Shown: positions 27,305 to 35,751, counted from the stretch's first letter. The stretch is 64,000 nt of DNA from Serratia ureilytica (GCF_013375155.1 NZ_JABXOF010000004.1:124001-188000); one strand, 5' to 3'. A program made the numbers and translations. Notes: a model not told the origin generated them from the sequence alone.

Positions 27305-27670
27305 ATGGGTCAAATTACCGTAGTGATCGGCGATCGTTTGGGAAAAGGGCAGAAAGTCGGCCAGGGCGTTGAAAACGCAGGCGGAAAAGCGGTGGTTATC
27401 CCCGGCGTGGCGGCGGATATGAAGCTGGGCGACGTCATGAAAGCGGAAAACGCGCAGCTGGGCATCTCTTTTTGCGGCAGCGGCGGTGCCGGCGCGATTA
27501 CCGCGCAAACCAAATACGGCTACAAAGCCAAATACGGCATGCGTTCGGTGGAAGAGGGCGTGACGGCAATTAACGAAGGCTGCAACGTGCTGGGGTTCGG
27601 CTTTATGGATAAAGAAGAGCTGGGCCAGAAACTGGTGGAAGCCTACGTCAAAAAACATGGCAACCCATAA
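27305..27670 (+). CDS. Glycine-rich SFCGS-family protein (DUF2620-like)
   Basis: 121 residues, soluble, named after its conserved SFCGSGGAGA motif (Cys57 within residues 55-64); a second cysteine is Cys93. E. coli YhfU belongs to the same wider group. The N-terminal ITVVIGDRLGKG start, the size and the Cys in a loop after a beta strand recall a PTS EIIB domain, so Cys57 could be a phosphoryl carrier; this is inference. RBS AGGAG precedes the ATG. The stop overlaps the next start by one base (TAATG). Confidence 0.8.
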   Translation: MGQITVVIGDRLGKGQKVGQGVENAGGKAVVIPGVAADMKLGDVMKAENAQLGISFCGSGGAGAITAQTKYGYKAKYGMRSVEEGVTAINEGCNVLGFGFMDKEELGQKLVEAYVKKHGNP

Positions 27671-27966
27671 TGAAAGAGCAATATACCACATCGGTAAAGG
27701 TGGAGGGTAAAGGCGACAGCAAAGCGAAAGCTTTTGCTTCCGCCTTGGCTAATGTGCAGGGCGCGGTATTAAAGTCCACCAACAATATTCTGCTGCGCAT
27801 CGAGCCGCAGGACGTCAGCGTGGTGAAAGCGGAAGAGAAAATAACAAAAGAGAAATTTCTTTTCTTCTTTTTGCCGCGTGAAAGAAAGAGCTATGCCGTT
27901 TCTCTGGAAATAACCGTGAACGTAACCATTATCAATACCGAGAAGGTTGTCTTCGTCACGAAATAA
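27670..27966 (+). CDS. DUF4312-family small protein
   Basis: 98 residues, no membrane helix. It is a ferredoxin-like alternation of strands and one helix (TTSVKVEGKGDSKAKAFASALANVQGAV), with a hydrophobic FLFFFLP stretch near residue 60. It belongs to a small family (EF_0831-like) found only in this kind of cluster; function unknown. One-base overlap with the preceding gene implies translational coupling and fixed stoichiometry. Its codons are markedly more A+T rich than those of the enzymes downstream. Confidence 0.75.
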   Translation: MKEQYTTSVKVEGKGDSKAKAFASALANVQGAVLKSTNNILLRIEPQDVSVVKAEEKITKEKFLFFFLPRERKSYAVSLEITVNVTIINTEKVVFVTK

Positions 27967-27996
27967 AAACGTTAGCATAAATGAAAGGGTATACTG

Positions 27997-28773
27997 ATGT
28001 TTTTAATCATCTTATTTAAATCGATTATTATCGGTGGGCTGGTGGGGGTTGGCGTAGGGGCCGGCGCCGCACGCATGTTCCACGCGCCGACAACACAGGG
28101 CATGGGGGCGTTTCGCACCCTGGGCGAGCTGAACTCCTGCGAGGGCGATCCGGCTTCCCACTTCTCATTCGGTCTGGGCTTCTTCTTCAACGCCTGGGCG
28201 TCTTCCGTGGCGGCGGGCTCCTTCACGCAGGACGTCGATCACCGCATCATCCCGCACTGGGGCGCGGCGGCCCTGATGGTCAAGAACCGCAATCTGGCGC
28301 AAACGCTGCACGATCCGAAAAAAATGGCCATCGCCTGCGGCATCATCGGCATGCTGGTGGTGGCCTTCCTCAATACCACCGCTTCCGCCGTGCCTGCCGC
28401 GCTGCAGGTCACCGCGATCAAGGTGCTGGTGCCGGCGGCCAACCTGCTGGTGAACACCGTGATGCCGGTGATCTTCTGGCTGGCGGCGATCGACGCCGGG
28501 CGCCGTTCTGGCTTCTGGGGCACCATTTTCGGCGGCCTGGCGCAGCTGATCATGGGCAACGCCGTACCGGGCCTGGTGCTGGGCATTCTGATCGGCAAAG
28601 GCGTGGAAGAGAGCGGCTGGAACAAAATCACCAAGATCATGATGGCGGTGATCGTGCTGCTGTTCGTGCTGAGCGGCTTCTTCCGCGGCTTCGACATGAA
28701 AGTTCTCGAGTCCTTCAGCCTCGGCGTGCCGGGCTGGCTGGACGCCATTCACAACACCCTGAGCGGTAAATAA
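27997..28773 (+). CDS. DUF4311-family membrane protein
   Basis: 258 residues with about 6-7 hydrophobic segments, glycine-rich helices (IIIGGLVGVGVGAGAARMFHAP at 10-31) and a conserved polar loop with His and Asp (FTQDVDHRIIPHWGAAALM, about 76-94). Family of unknown function found beside DUF4310. The two probably form the membrane channel of a transport system whose soluble parts are the SFCGS and DUF4312 proteins. DUF4310 starts 8 nt downstream. Confidence 0.8.
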   Translation: MFLIILFKSIIIGGLVGVGVGAGAARMFHAPTTQGMGAFRTLGELNSCEGDPASHFSFGLGFFFNAWASSVAAGSFTQDVDHRIIPHWGAAALMVKNRNLAQTLHDPKKMAIACGIIGMLVVAFLNTTASAVPAALQVTAIKVLVPAANLLVNTVMPVIFWLAAIDAGRRSGFWGTIFGGLAQLIMGNAVPGLVLGILIGKGVEESGWNKITKIMMAVIVLLFVLSGFFRGFDMKVLESFSLGVPGWLDAIHNTLSGK

Positions 28774-28781
28774 GGAGCGGG

Positions 28782-29435
28782 ATGATGGAAGAGCAAACCC
28801 AAAAAGGCTTCTGGTACGCCGACTGGTCATTCCCGATTTTTGTTGGCCTGCTGTCCTCCGGCGTGTTCGCCGGGACGCACATGTACTACCTGTACGGCAT
28901 CGGCGCCTTTAACGAAGTGGCCTTCGTCTCCATGCTGCGGGCGGGGATGGATACCGGCGTGTACGGCGCGGTGGCGGCGTTCGGCGCCAGCTTCCTGTTC
29001 GCGCGTATCATCGAAGGTTCGCTGGTAGGCATCCTCGACATCGGCGGCGCGATCCAGACCGGCGTCGGGCTGGGCGTACCGGCGCTGCTTTTGGGGGCCG
29101 GCATCGTGTTCCCGGTCGCCAACTTCGCCGCTTCGCTGGCCACCGGCCTGATCATCGGCCTGGCGATCGGTTATGTGATCATTCTGGCGCGCAAATTCAC
29201 CATCAATCAGAGCAACTCCACCTACGGGGCTGACGTGATGATGGGCGCGGGCAACTCCTCGGGCCGCTTCCTCGGGCCGTTGATCATCCTGTCGGCGATG
29301 ACCGCCTCGATCCCGATCGGCATCGGTTCGCTGCTCGGCGCGCTGCTGTTCTATATCTGGGGCAAACCGATCACCGGCGGAGCGATCCTCGGCGCGATGA
29401 TCCTGGGGGCGATCTTCCCGGTAGCCATTTCTTAA
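28782..29435 (+). CDS. DUF4310-family membrane protein
   Basis: 217 residues, about 6 hydrophobic segments separated by small glycine-rich loops (GVGLGVPALLLGAG, GADVMMGAGNSSGRFLGP). Partner of DUF4311 in clusters of this type; function unknown. Two ATGs are possible: 28782, and 28785, which is better spaced from AAGGAGCG. A hairpin (GGCGCCGC 29449-29456 / GCGGCGCC 29468-29475) follows, between the transport genes and the enzyme genes, and may set their relative expression. Confidence 0.8.
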   Translation: MMEEQTQKGFWYADWSFPIFVGLLSSGVFAGTHMYYLYGIGAFNEVAFVSMLRAGMDTGVYGAVAAFGASFLFARIIEGSLVGILDIGGAIQTGVGLGVPALLLGAGIVFPVANFAASLATGLIIGLAIGYVIILARKFTINQSNSTYGADVMMGAGNSSGRFLGPLIILSAMTASIPIGIGSLLGALLFYIWGKPITGGAILGAMILGAIFPVAIS

Positions 29436-29498
29436 GAGGCCTGCGCCAGGCGCCGCCCGAAACTGCGGCGGCGCCCGGGCTAACAGGAGCAATGCGGT

Positions 29499-30638
29499 AT
29501 GTATGACTTAGTAATCAGAGGCGCCAGACTGGCGGACGATACGCTGATCGATCTGGCGGTGAAAGACGGCAAAATAGCCTCGGTGGGGCGGTTGGCGGCG
29601 GATGTCAGTGCCGTTCGCCAGCTGGATCTGGCGGGCAACTGCCGCCTGAGCGCCGGTTGGATCGATGCGCACGTGCACTGCTATCCCGAATCGCCGATCT
29701 ACCATGACGAGCCGGATCGGGTCGGCGTCGCCAGCGGCGTCACCAGCGTGGTCGATGCCGGCAGCGCCGGTGCCGACGATATCGATGCCTTTTATCAGCT
29801 GACGCGCAGCGCCAAAACCAACGTTTTCGCCTTCCTCAATATTTCGCGCATTGGCCTGCTGCGGCAGAACGAGCTGGCGGAGTTGACGGACATCGACAAG
29901 CGCGAGGCCGGCCAGGCCATCGCCAACCATCCCGGTTTCATCATCGGCATCAAGGCGCGCATGAGCAGCAGCGTGGTGGGCAAGAACGGCACCCGGCCGC
30001 TGGTGTTGGCCAAAGAGATCCAGCAGGAAAACCGTCGGCTGCCGCTGATGGTGCATATCGGCAACAACCCGCCGGATCTGGACGATATCGCCGATCTGCT
30101 GACCCGTGGCGACATTATCACCCACTGCTACAACGGCAAACCGAACCGCATTCTGACGCCGGCGGGCACACTGCGCGAGTCTATCCAGCGCGCGCTGCGG
30201 CGCGGCGTATTGCTCGACGTAGGGCACGGCACCGCCAGCTTCAGCTTCGAGGTGGCGCGCCAGGCGATCAAACTGGGCATTTTGCCGCACACCATCAGCT
30301 CCGATATTTACTGCCGCAACCGCATGAACGGGCCGGTGCACAGCCTGGCGACGGTGATGTCCAAATTCTTCAGCGTCGGCCTGACGCTGCCGCAGGTGAT
30401 CGCCTGCGTGACGGAGAACGCCGCGTCGGCGCTGCAGCTGAGCGGCAAAGGGCGGCTGGAGCCGGGCTATGACGCCGATTTCACGCTGTTTGAGCTGCGC
30501 CGCGAACCGCAGGTGTTCGCCGACGCCGAAGGGCAAACCGCCGAGGGCGAACGGCTGCTGGTGCCGCTGGCCGCGGTGGTGGCCGGGGAAATCCTATTAA
30601 CCGAACAAGGGGAGGCAAGCCATGTCTTCGATTTATGA
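29499..30638 (+). CDS. Amidohydrolase-superfamily deacylase (cog3964/EF_0837 type)
   Basis: 379-residue metal-dependent hydrolase with the binuclear-site residues of the superfamily: His58 and His60 (DAHVH), Lys152 as probable carboxylated lysine (GIKARM), His186 (MVHIGN), His209 (THCYNGK) and Asp269 (SSDIY). The subgroup has been mislabelled dihydroorotase or adenine deaminase; studied relatives cleave acyl groups from small acids. Within this cluster I infer removal of an N- or O-acyl group from a sugar acid before ammonia elimination. It overlaps dgaE by 17 nt. Confidence 0.85.
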   Translation: MYDLVIRGARLADDTLIDLAVKDGKIASVGRLAADVSAVRQLDLAGNCRLSAGWIDAHVHCYPESPIYHDEPDRVGVASGVTSVVDAGSAGADDIDAFYQLTRSAKTNVFAFLNISRIGLLRQNELAELTDIDKREAGQAIANHPGFIIGIKARMSSSVVGKNGTRPLVLAKEIQQENRRLPLMVHIGNNPPDLDDIADLLTRGDIITHCYNGKPNRILTPAGTLRESIQRALRRGVLLDVGHGTASFSFEVARQAIKLGILPHTISSDIYCRNRMNGPVHSLATVMSKFFSVGLTLPQVIACVTENAASALQLSGKGRLEPGYDADFTLFELRREPQVFADAEGQTAEGERLLVPLAAVVAGEILLTEQGEASHVFDL

Positions 30639-31740
30639 AAAATACGGTTTGAAGCAGGTGATCAACACCTCCGGCCGTATGACCATTCTCGGCGTTTCCA
30701 CGCCGCGCCAGGACGTGATCGACGCCGTTGATTACGGCCTGAACCACTATTTCGAAATCAAGGATCTGGTCAACAAGACCGGCGCCTACATCGCCGATCT
30801 GCTCAACGTGGAAGATGCGGTGATCGTCTCCTGCGCCTCGGCGGGCATCGCCCAGTCGGTGGCGGCGGTGATCGTTAAAGATAACGCCAATCTGCTGGTG
30901 AACCTGCATTCGGCGCCGATCGCCGTGCCGCGCGAGATCGTGCTGCCGCGCGGTCACAACGTCAACTTCGGCGCGCCGGTGGACACCATGGTGGCGCTGG
31001 GCGGCGGCAAGGTGGTGGAGGCGGGGTACGCCAACGAATGTTCGCCGGAGCAGATTGAAGCCTGCATCACGCCGCAGACTGCGGCGATCCTGTACGTCAA
31101 ATCGCACCACTGCGTGCAGAAAAGCATTCTGTCCGTCGAACAGGCGGCGGTGGTGGCGCGCAAGCATAACCTGCCGCTGATCGTCGACGCCGCGGCGGAA
31201 GAAGATCTGATGTGTTACTACCAGATGGGGGCCGATCTGGTGATCTACAGCGGCGCCAAAGCCATCGAGGGGCCGACCAGCGGTCTCGTGATCGGCAAGA
31301 AACAGTACGTCGAGTGGGTGAAGTTGCAATCCGGCGGCATCGGCCGGGCGATGAAGGTCGGCAAAGAGGGCATCCTCGGCCTGACCCAGGCGATTGAAAG
31401 CTATCTGACGCTTGAGAAAACCACCGGGCAACAGATGGTGGAGCGGATGACGCCGTTCCTCGACAGCCTCAACACCCTGACCGGCGTCAGCGCCAAGACC
31501 GTCTGGGACAGCGCCGGCCGCGATATCGCTCGCGCCGAGATCACCTTTGATGAGGCGGTGCTGGGGCGGTCGACTTATGACATCGTCCAGGCGTTGAAAA
31601 CCGGCGATATCGCCATCTACTTCCGCGGCTACAAGGCCAACGAAGGCAAGATTGAGGTCGACGTGCGCAGCGTCGACGAGCGGCAACTGATGACCGTCTT
31701 TACCTGTATCAAAAATCTGTTTACGGAGAAACAAGCATGA
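30622..31740 (+). CDS. dgaE: DgaE-family PLP-dependent ammonia-lyase
   Basis: 372 residues of the SelA-like PLP fold. The probable Schiff-base lysine is Lys213 (IYSGAKAIEGPTSG). Related Salmonella DgaE converts D-glucosaminate 6-phosphate to 2-keto-3-deoxygluconate 6-phosphate plus ammonia; that reaction fits the aldolase encoded next. It is not selenocysteine synthase: it is about 90 residues shorter and sits in a catabolic operon. It overlaps dgaF by 4 nt (ATGA) and the amidohydrolase by 17 nt, so the three enzymes are co-translated. Confidence 0.85.
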   Translation: MSSIYEKYGLKQVINTSGRMTILGVSTPRQDVIDAVDYGLNHYFEIKDLVNKTGAYIADLLNVEDAVIVSCASAGIAQSVAAVIVKDNANLLVNLHSAPIAVPREIVLPRGHNVNFGAPVDTMVALGGGKVVEAGYANECSPEQIEACITPQTAAILYVKSHHCVQKSILSVEQAAVVARKHNLPLIVDAAAEEDLMCYYQMGADLVIYSGAKAIEGPTSGLVIGKKQYVEWVKLQSGGIGRAMKVGKEGILGLTQAIESYLTLEKTTGQQMVERMTPFLDSLNTLTGVSAKTVWDSAGRDIARAEITFDEAVLGRSTYDIVQALKTGDIAIYFRGYKANEGKIEVDVRSVDERQLMTVFTCIKNLFTEKQA

Positions 31741-32477
31741 AGCTGCAGCCTAACTACTATCGCGACCGCGTCTGCCTGAACGTGCTGGCCGGCTCCAAAG
31801 CCAACGCGCAGGACATCTACGCTGCGGCGGAAGGCCATGTGCTGGTGGGCGTGCTCTCCAAGAACTACCCGGACGTCGACAGCGCGGTGACCGACATGCT
31901 GCGCTATGCGCGCCTGATTGAAAACGCGCTCTCGGTCGGCCTGGGCGCCGGCGATCCTAAGCAGTCGGCGATGGTCAGCCTGATCGCTCAGCAGGTGCAG
32001 CCGCAGCACGTTAACCAGGTGTTCACCGGCGTCGGCGCCAGCCGCGCGCTGCTGGGCCAGAACGACAGCGTGGTCAACGGCCTGGTGTCGCCGACCGGCC
32101 GCGTCGGTTGGGTGAAGATCTCTACCGGCCCATTAAGCGCCGCGGCGCCGGACGGCATCGTGCCGGTGGAAACCGCCATCGCCCTGCTGAAAGACATGGG
32201 CGGCAGCTCCATCAAGTATTTCCCGATGGGCGGCCTGAAGTGCAAGGACGAGTACCAGTACGTAGCCAAGGCCTGCGCCGAGCATGACTTCATGCTGGAG
32301 CCGACCGGCGGTATCGATCTGGAGAACTTTGAGCCGATCGTCGAGATCGCGCTGGCGGCCGGCGTGAAACGCGTGATCCCGCATATCTACAGCTCGATCA
32401 TCGACGCCACCAGCGGCGATACGCGTCCGCAGGACGTGAAAGCCCTGCTGGCGATGACCAAAAAGCTGGTGGGTTGA
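31737..32477 (+). CDS. dgaF: DgaF-family KDPG-type aldolase
   Basis: 246-residue TIM-barrel class I aldolase family (EF_0839-like) expected to split 2-keto-3-deoxy-6-phosphogluconate into pyruvate and glyceraldehyde 3-phosphate. Conserved segments include SSIKYFPMGGLKCKDEY (with Lys candidates for Schiff base formation) and LEPTGGIDLENF. It directly follows dgaE with a 4-nt overlap, as in the Salmonella glucosaminate operon, although the transport genes here are completely different from the mannose-type PTS found there. Confidence 0.85.
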   Translation: MKLQPNYYRDRVCLNVLAGSKANAQDIYAAAEGHVLVGVLSKNYPDVDSAVTDMLRYARLIENALSVGLGAGDPKQSAMVSLIAQQVQPQHVNQVFTGVGASRALLGQNDSVVNGLVSPTGRVGWVKISTGPLSAAAPDGIVPVETAIALLKDMGGSSIKYFPMGGLKCKDEYQYVAKACAEHDFMLEPTGGIDLENFEPIVEIALAAGVKRVIPHIYSSIIDATSGDTRPQDVKALLAMTKKLVG

Positions 32478-32524
32478 ACGCGTAATGGGATGAGGTAAAC
32501 GCTGGGAGGCGAAGGTTTTCCCGT

Positions 32525-32542
32525 GGCGCGGCATGCCGCGCC
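32525..32542. repeat. Perfect palindrome before the lactonase gene
   Basis: GGCGCGGCATGCCGCGCC is a perfect 18-bp palindrome lying between dgaF and the exported lactonase, 22 nt before its start. It could be a protein-binding operator for separate control of the lactonase or an intercistronic RNA hairpin. Confidence 0.5.
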
Positions 32543-32564
32543 GTTACCTATATTGAGGACTACT

Positions 32565-33779
32565 ATGCGAAACTGGCAGGCTCCAACCCGACGCGCCGCG
32601 TTGTTCCTGGCGCTGCTGGCCGTGACCGGCCCGGCGCTGCATGCTGAGGATGCAATGAACTCCACGTCATCTCATTTTGCCTATATCGGCACCTACAATC
32701 CCAACGGCGAAGGCGTTTACCGAGTGCGGGTCGATCCGGCCAGCGGCGCGTTGAGCCAGGTTACGCTGGTCAGCAACGTGCCGAATCCGGCGCAGCTGAC
32801 GTTGAGCACTGACGGCAAGACGCTGTATGTCGCCAGCGAAGTGGCCGATTTCAACGGCGGCAAGCACGGCGGCATCACCGCCTACTGGGTCAATCCGGCC
32901 GATGGCGCACTGACGCAGCTCAACCAGGTGGATTCGCAGGGGGCAGGGCCGGTGTATCTCACCTCGACGCCGGACGGGAGGCATCTGCTGGTAGCGAACT
33001 ACGTCAGCGGCAGCGTGGCGGTCTTCCCGATTGAAGCGGACGGCAGCCTGGGCGCCGCCAGCTCGGTGCAGCAGCAACAGGGCCCGGCGGGCGCGGCCAA
33101 ACCGGCGGCAGCGGTGAACGGCAGCTTCGCCATCAGCGATCACAACGGCCCGCATGCCCATATGATCGCCAGCGATCCGAGCGGCAAGTTCGTGTTCTCC
33201 ACCGATCTGGGATTGGATCGCATCTACCAATGGCGCTTTGACGCCGCGAGCGGCCGGCTGACGCCGAACGATCCGCCGTGGATCGCCGCCTCTTCCGCCG
33301 GCGCGGGGCCGCGTCACTTTGTGTTCCATCCGGACGGCGAAACCGTGCTGCTGGTGAACGAAGAGGCCTCGACGTTGACCAGCTACCGTTTTGATCGCCA
33401 AAAAGGTACTCTGAAACAACTGCATGCGGTTTCCGCGCTGCCCGCCGACTATCAGGGCACCAGCTTCGCTTCGGGGCTGGCGCTCAGCAAGAACGGCGAC
33501 ACGCTGTACGTCGCCAACCGGCTGCATAACAGCATTGCCCAGTTCAGCGTGGGCGCCGGCGGTGAGTTGAAACCGGTGGCGGAAACCTGGACGCGTGGCG
33601 ATTATCCGCGTTCGCTGGCGCTGAGCCCGGATGGCCGCTATCTGTATGCGTTGAACCAGCGCAGCGATAACGTCACCCGCTTCAGCGTCAACCCGACGGA
33701 CGGCAAACTCAGCTTTGTGGGCGGCTATCTGCCGATCGGCAGCCCCTCGCAAATGGCGTTCCTGCCGCCGCCGAAGTAA
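32565..33779 (+). CDS. Exported lactonase-family beta-propeller protein
   Basis: 404 residues of the YbhE-like seven-bladed lactonase family (6-phosphogluconolactonase type), with repeated blade motifs such as LTLSTDGKTLYVAS, LALSKNGDTLYVAN and LALSPDGRYLYALN. Unlike cytosolic YbhE it has a signal peptide (about residues 1-29) containing a twin arginine (PTRRAALFLALL), so export by Tat is possible. The start at ATG 32565 is backed by TTGAGGAC upstream. In context it may hydrolyse a sugar lactone to the acid in the periplasm before uptake. Catalytic activity is not proven by sequence. Confidence 0.8.
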   Translation: MRNWQAPTRRAALFLALLAVTGPALHAEDAMNSTSSHFAYIGTYNPNGEGVYRVRVDPASGALSQVTLVSNVPNPAQLTLSTDGKTLYVASEVADFNGGKHGGITAYWVNPADGALTQLNQVDSQGAGPVYLTSTPDGRHLLVANYVSGSVAVFPIEADGSLGAASSVQQQQGPAGAAKPAAAVNGSFAISDHNGPHAHMIASDPSGKFVFSTDLGLDRIYQWRFDAASGRLTPNDPPWIAASSAGAGPRHFVFHPDGETVLLVNEEASTLTSYRFDRQKGTLKQLHAVSALPADYQGTSFASGLALSKNGDTLYVANRLHNSIAQFSVGAGGELKPVAETWTRGDYPRSLALSPDGRYLYALNQRSDNVTRFSVNPTDGKLSFVGGYLPIGSPSQMAFLPPPK

Positions 33780-33784
33780 CCTGT

Positions 33785-33810
33785 GGCCCGCCCGGTTCAC
33801 CGGGCGGGCC
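33785..33810 (+). terminator. Very stable stem-loop between lactonase and regulator genes
   Basis: 11-bp GC-only stem (GGCCCGCCCGG / CCGGGCGGGCC) with a TTCA tetraloop, 5 nt after the lactonase stop and 20 nt before the regulator. No T tract. It probably reduces read-through into the regulator or protects the operon mRNA 3' end. Confidence 0.5.
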
Positions 33811-33830
33811 GCCTGATTGACGGACACAGA

Positions 33831-35747
33831 ATGGTGCGATTTCCTTACCCGCGTTTGGCTTACTTGTTCGATGCTTTGCAAACCGAGACTTTGCCGCAGG
33901 ATGAGCTGGCGAAGCGTTTCGCCGTGTCCACCCGCACGGTGCGGGCGGATATCACCGCGCTGAACGAGATCCTGGACAAATATGGCGCGCGCTTCGTGCA
34001 TAGCCGCGGGGCCGGCTATCGTTTGCAGGTCGATAATGCCGCGCTGTTCAGCGCCCTGCAGCATCAGGAGCGCCGCAAACACGCCACCCCGCGCAGCGCG
34101 CAGGAGCGAGTGCATTATCTGCTGGTGCGTTTTTTGACCTCAGCCTTCTCCCTTAAACTGGAAGATTTGGCTGACGAGTGGTTCGTCAGCCGCGGCACGC
34201 TGCAAAACGACATGGCTGAGGTGAGAGAGCGTCTGGCGCACTATCAATTGACGATCGAAACCAAGCCGCGCTACGGCATGAAGCTGTTCGGTGCGGAGAT
34301 GGCGATCCGCGCCTGCCTGACCGACCTGCTGTTCCAGCTGCAGTTGGCCGACGCCGAGAACCCGCTGCTCAACAACGAGATCCTGCTGCAGCCGCAGGTG
34401 GCGGCGTTCGCCGGATTGCTGCACCCGCTGCTGTCGCAATATGCCATTCGTCTGACCGACGAGGGCGAGCAGTACCTGATTTTCTACTGTGCGGTGGCGC
34501 TGCGGCGCATCAACGATGGCTATCCGCTGTCGGACTTCGAGGTGGAGGACGGCGACGAGGCGGTGCGCCAGGTGTCGACCCGCCTGGCGGCGGAGCTGCG
34601 TGCGGCCTCCGGCAAAGAGATCTCGATGGCCGAAGAGGCCTATCTGCGGGTCAACATCGCCGCGCGCCGCGTGCAGGACGTGCAGCCGACCGAAATCAAC
34701 GCCGACGATGAAGAAGCGCTGGTGGACTACATTCTTTCCTACATCAACGCACACTATAACTACAACCTGCAGGGCGACGAGCAGCTGCGGGCCGATCTGC
34801 TTACCCATATCAAGACCATGATTACGCGGGTGAAATACCAGATCAACATCCCCAATCCGCTGTTGGCCAACATCAAGCAGCACTATCCGATGGCTTACGA
34901 CGTGACGCTGGCGGCGGTCTCCAGCTGGGGCAAGTACACGCCTTATACGCTGAGCGAGAACGAAATCGGTTATCTGGTGCTGCACATCGGCGTGGGGCTG
35001 GAGCGGCATTACAACATCGGTTATGAACGCCACCCGCAGGTGATGCTGGTGTGCGACACCGGCAACTCGACGGTGCGCATGATCCAGGCGCAGATTGCGC
35101 GCAAGTACCCGCAGCTGGTGATGACGCGCATCGTCTCGCTGCGCGATTATGAGATGCTCGCGCACATCGACGAAGACTTCGTGATTTCCAACGCCCGCAT
35201 CGGCGAAAAGAACAAGCCGGTAGTGGTGATGTCGCCGTTCCCGACCGATTATCAGCTGGAGCAACTGGGCAAACTGGTGCTGGTGGATCGCACCCGACCG
35301 TACATGCTGGAGAAGTTCTTCGACGCCGAGCATTTCATGGTGCTCAACGAGCCGCTGACGCAGGCGGAACTGTTCAGCCGGGTGTGCGGCCAGCTGGAGC
35401 GGGAAGGGTACGTCGGCGCGGACTTTTATCCGTCGGTGGTCGAACGCGAGGCGATCGTCTCCACGCTGCTGGGCGAAGGCATCGCGCTGCCGCACTCGCT
35501 GGGGCTGCTGGCGAAAAAGACCGTGGTGGTGACGCTACTGGCGCCGCAGGGCGTCGCCTGGGGCGAGGGCGAGGTCGCGCACGTGATTTTCCTGCTGGCG
35601 ATCAGCAAGAGCGACTATGAAGAGGCGATGGCGATCTATGAGCTGTTCGTCACCTTCGTGCGTGAACGCTCAATGAGCCGCCTGCTGGGCAGCGACAGCT
35701 TCGACAGTTTTAAGGCGGTGGCGCTGGACTGCCTGAGCCGGAGTTGA
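33831..35747 (+). CDS. PRD-containing transcriptional activator with EIIB- and EIIA-like domains (MtlR/BglG family)
   Basis: 638 residues. Domain order: N-terminal helix-turn-helix (about 1-60, LAKRFAVSTRTVRADI), a second HTH region (about 100-150), PRD1 (about 175-285), PRD2 (about 295-395), an EIIB-like domain with Cys408 (VCDTGNST) and an EIIA-Mtl-like domain with His555 (IALPHS). PRD2 keeps both histidines (His326, His385); PRD1 seems to lack them. It is a DNA-binding activator type, not an antiterminator, since no CAT RNA-binding domain is present. The natural target is the cluster starting at 26921. ATG 33831 is preferred; the frame is open upstream. Its stop is 4 bp from convergent higA. 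Confidence 0.88.
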   Translation: MVRFPYPRLAYLFDALQTETLPQDELAKRFAVSTRTVRADITALNEILDKYGARFVHSRGAGYRLQVDNAALFSALQHQERRKHATPRSAQERVHYLLVRFLTSAFSLKLEDLADEWFVSRGTLQNDMAEVRERLAHYQLTIETKPRYGMKLFGAEMAIRACLTDLLFQLQLADAENPLLNNEILLQPQVAAFAGLLHPLLSQYAIRLTDEGEQYLIFYCAVALRRINDGYPLSDFEVEDGDEAVRQVSTRLAAELRAASGKEISMAEEAYLRVNIAARRVQDVQPTEINADDEEALVDYILSYINAHYNYNLQGDEQLRADLLTHIKTMITRVKYQINIPNPLLANIKQHYPMAYDVTLAAVSSWGKYTPYTLSENEIGYLVLHIGVGLERHYNIGYERHPQVMLVCDTGNSTVRMIQAQIARKYPQLVMTRIVSLRDYEMLAHIDEDFVISNARIGEKNKPVVVMSPFPTDYQLEQLGKLVLVDRTRPYMLEKFFDAEHFMVLNEPLTQAELFSRVCGQLEREGYVGADFYPSVVEREAIVSTLLGEGIALPHSLGLLAKKTVVVTLLAPQGVAWGEGEVAHVIFLLAISKSDYEEAMAIYELFVTFVRERSMSRLLGSDSFDSFKAVALDCLSRS

Positions 35748-35751
35748 GGGG

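Noticed and set aside
29499-30638. Dihydroorotase or adenine deaminase identity for the amidohydrolase
   Set aside because: Such names are common for this subgroup, but context is sugar-acid catabolism and the sequence lacks the specific active-site patterns of those enzymes.
30622-31740. Selenocysteine synthase (SelA) identity
   Set aside because: The fold is shared, but the protein is far shorter, lies in a catabolic operon beside a KDPG-type aldolase, and no selB or tRNA-Sec is near.
33831-35747. BglG-type RNA antiterminator role for the regulator
   Set aside because: It begins with DNA-binding HTH domains and has no CAT RNA-binding domain; the MtlR-type activator layout fits better.
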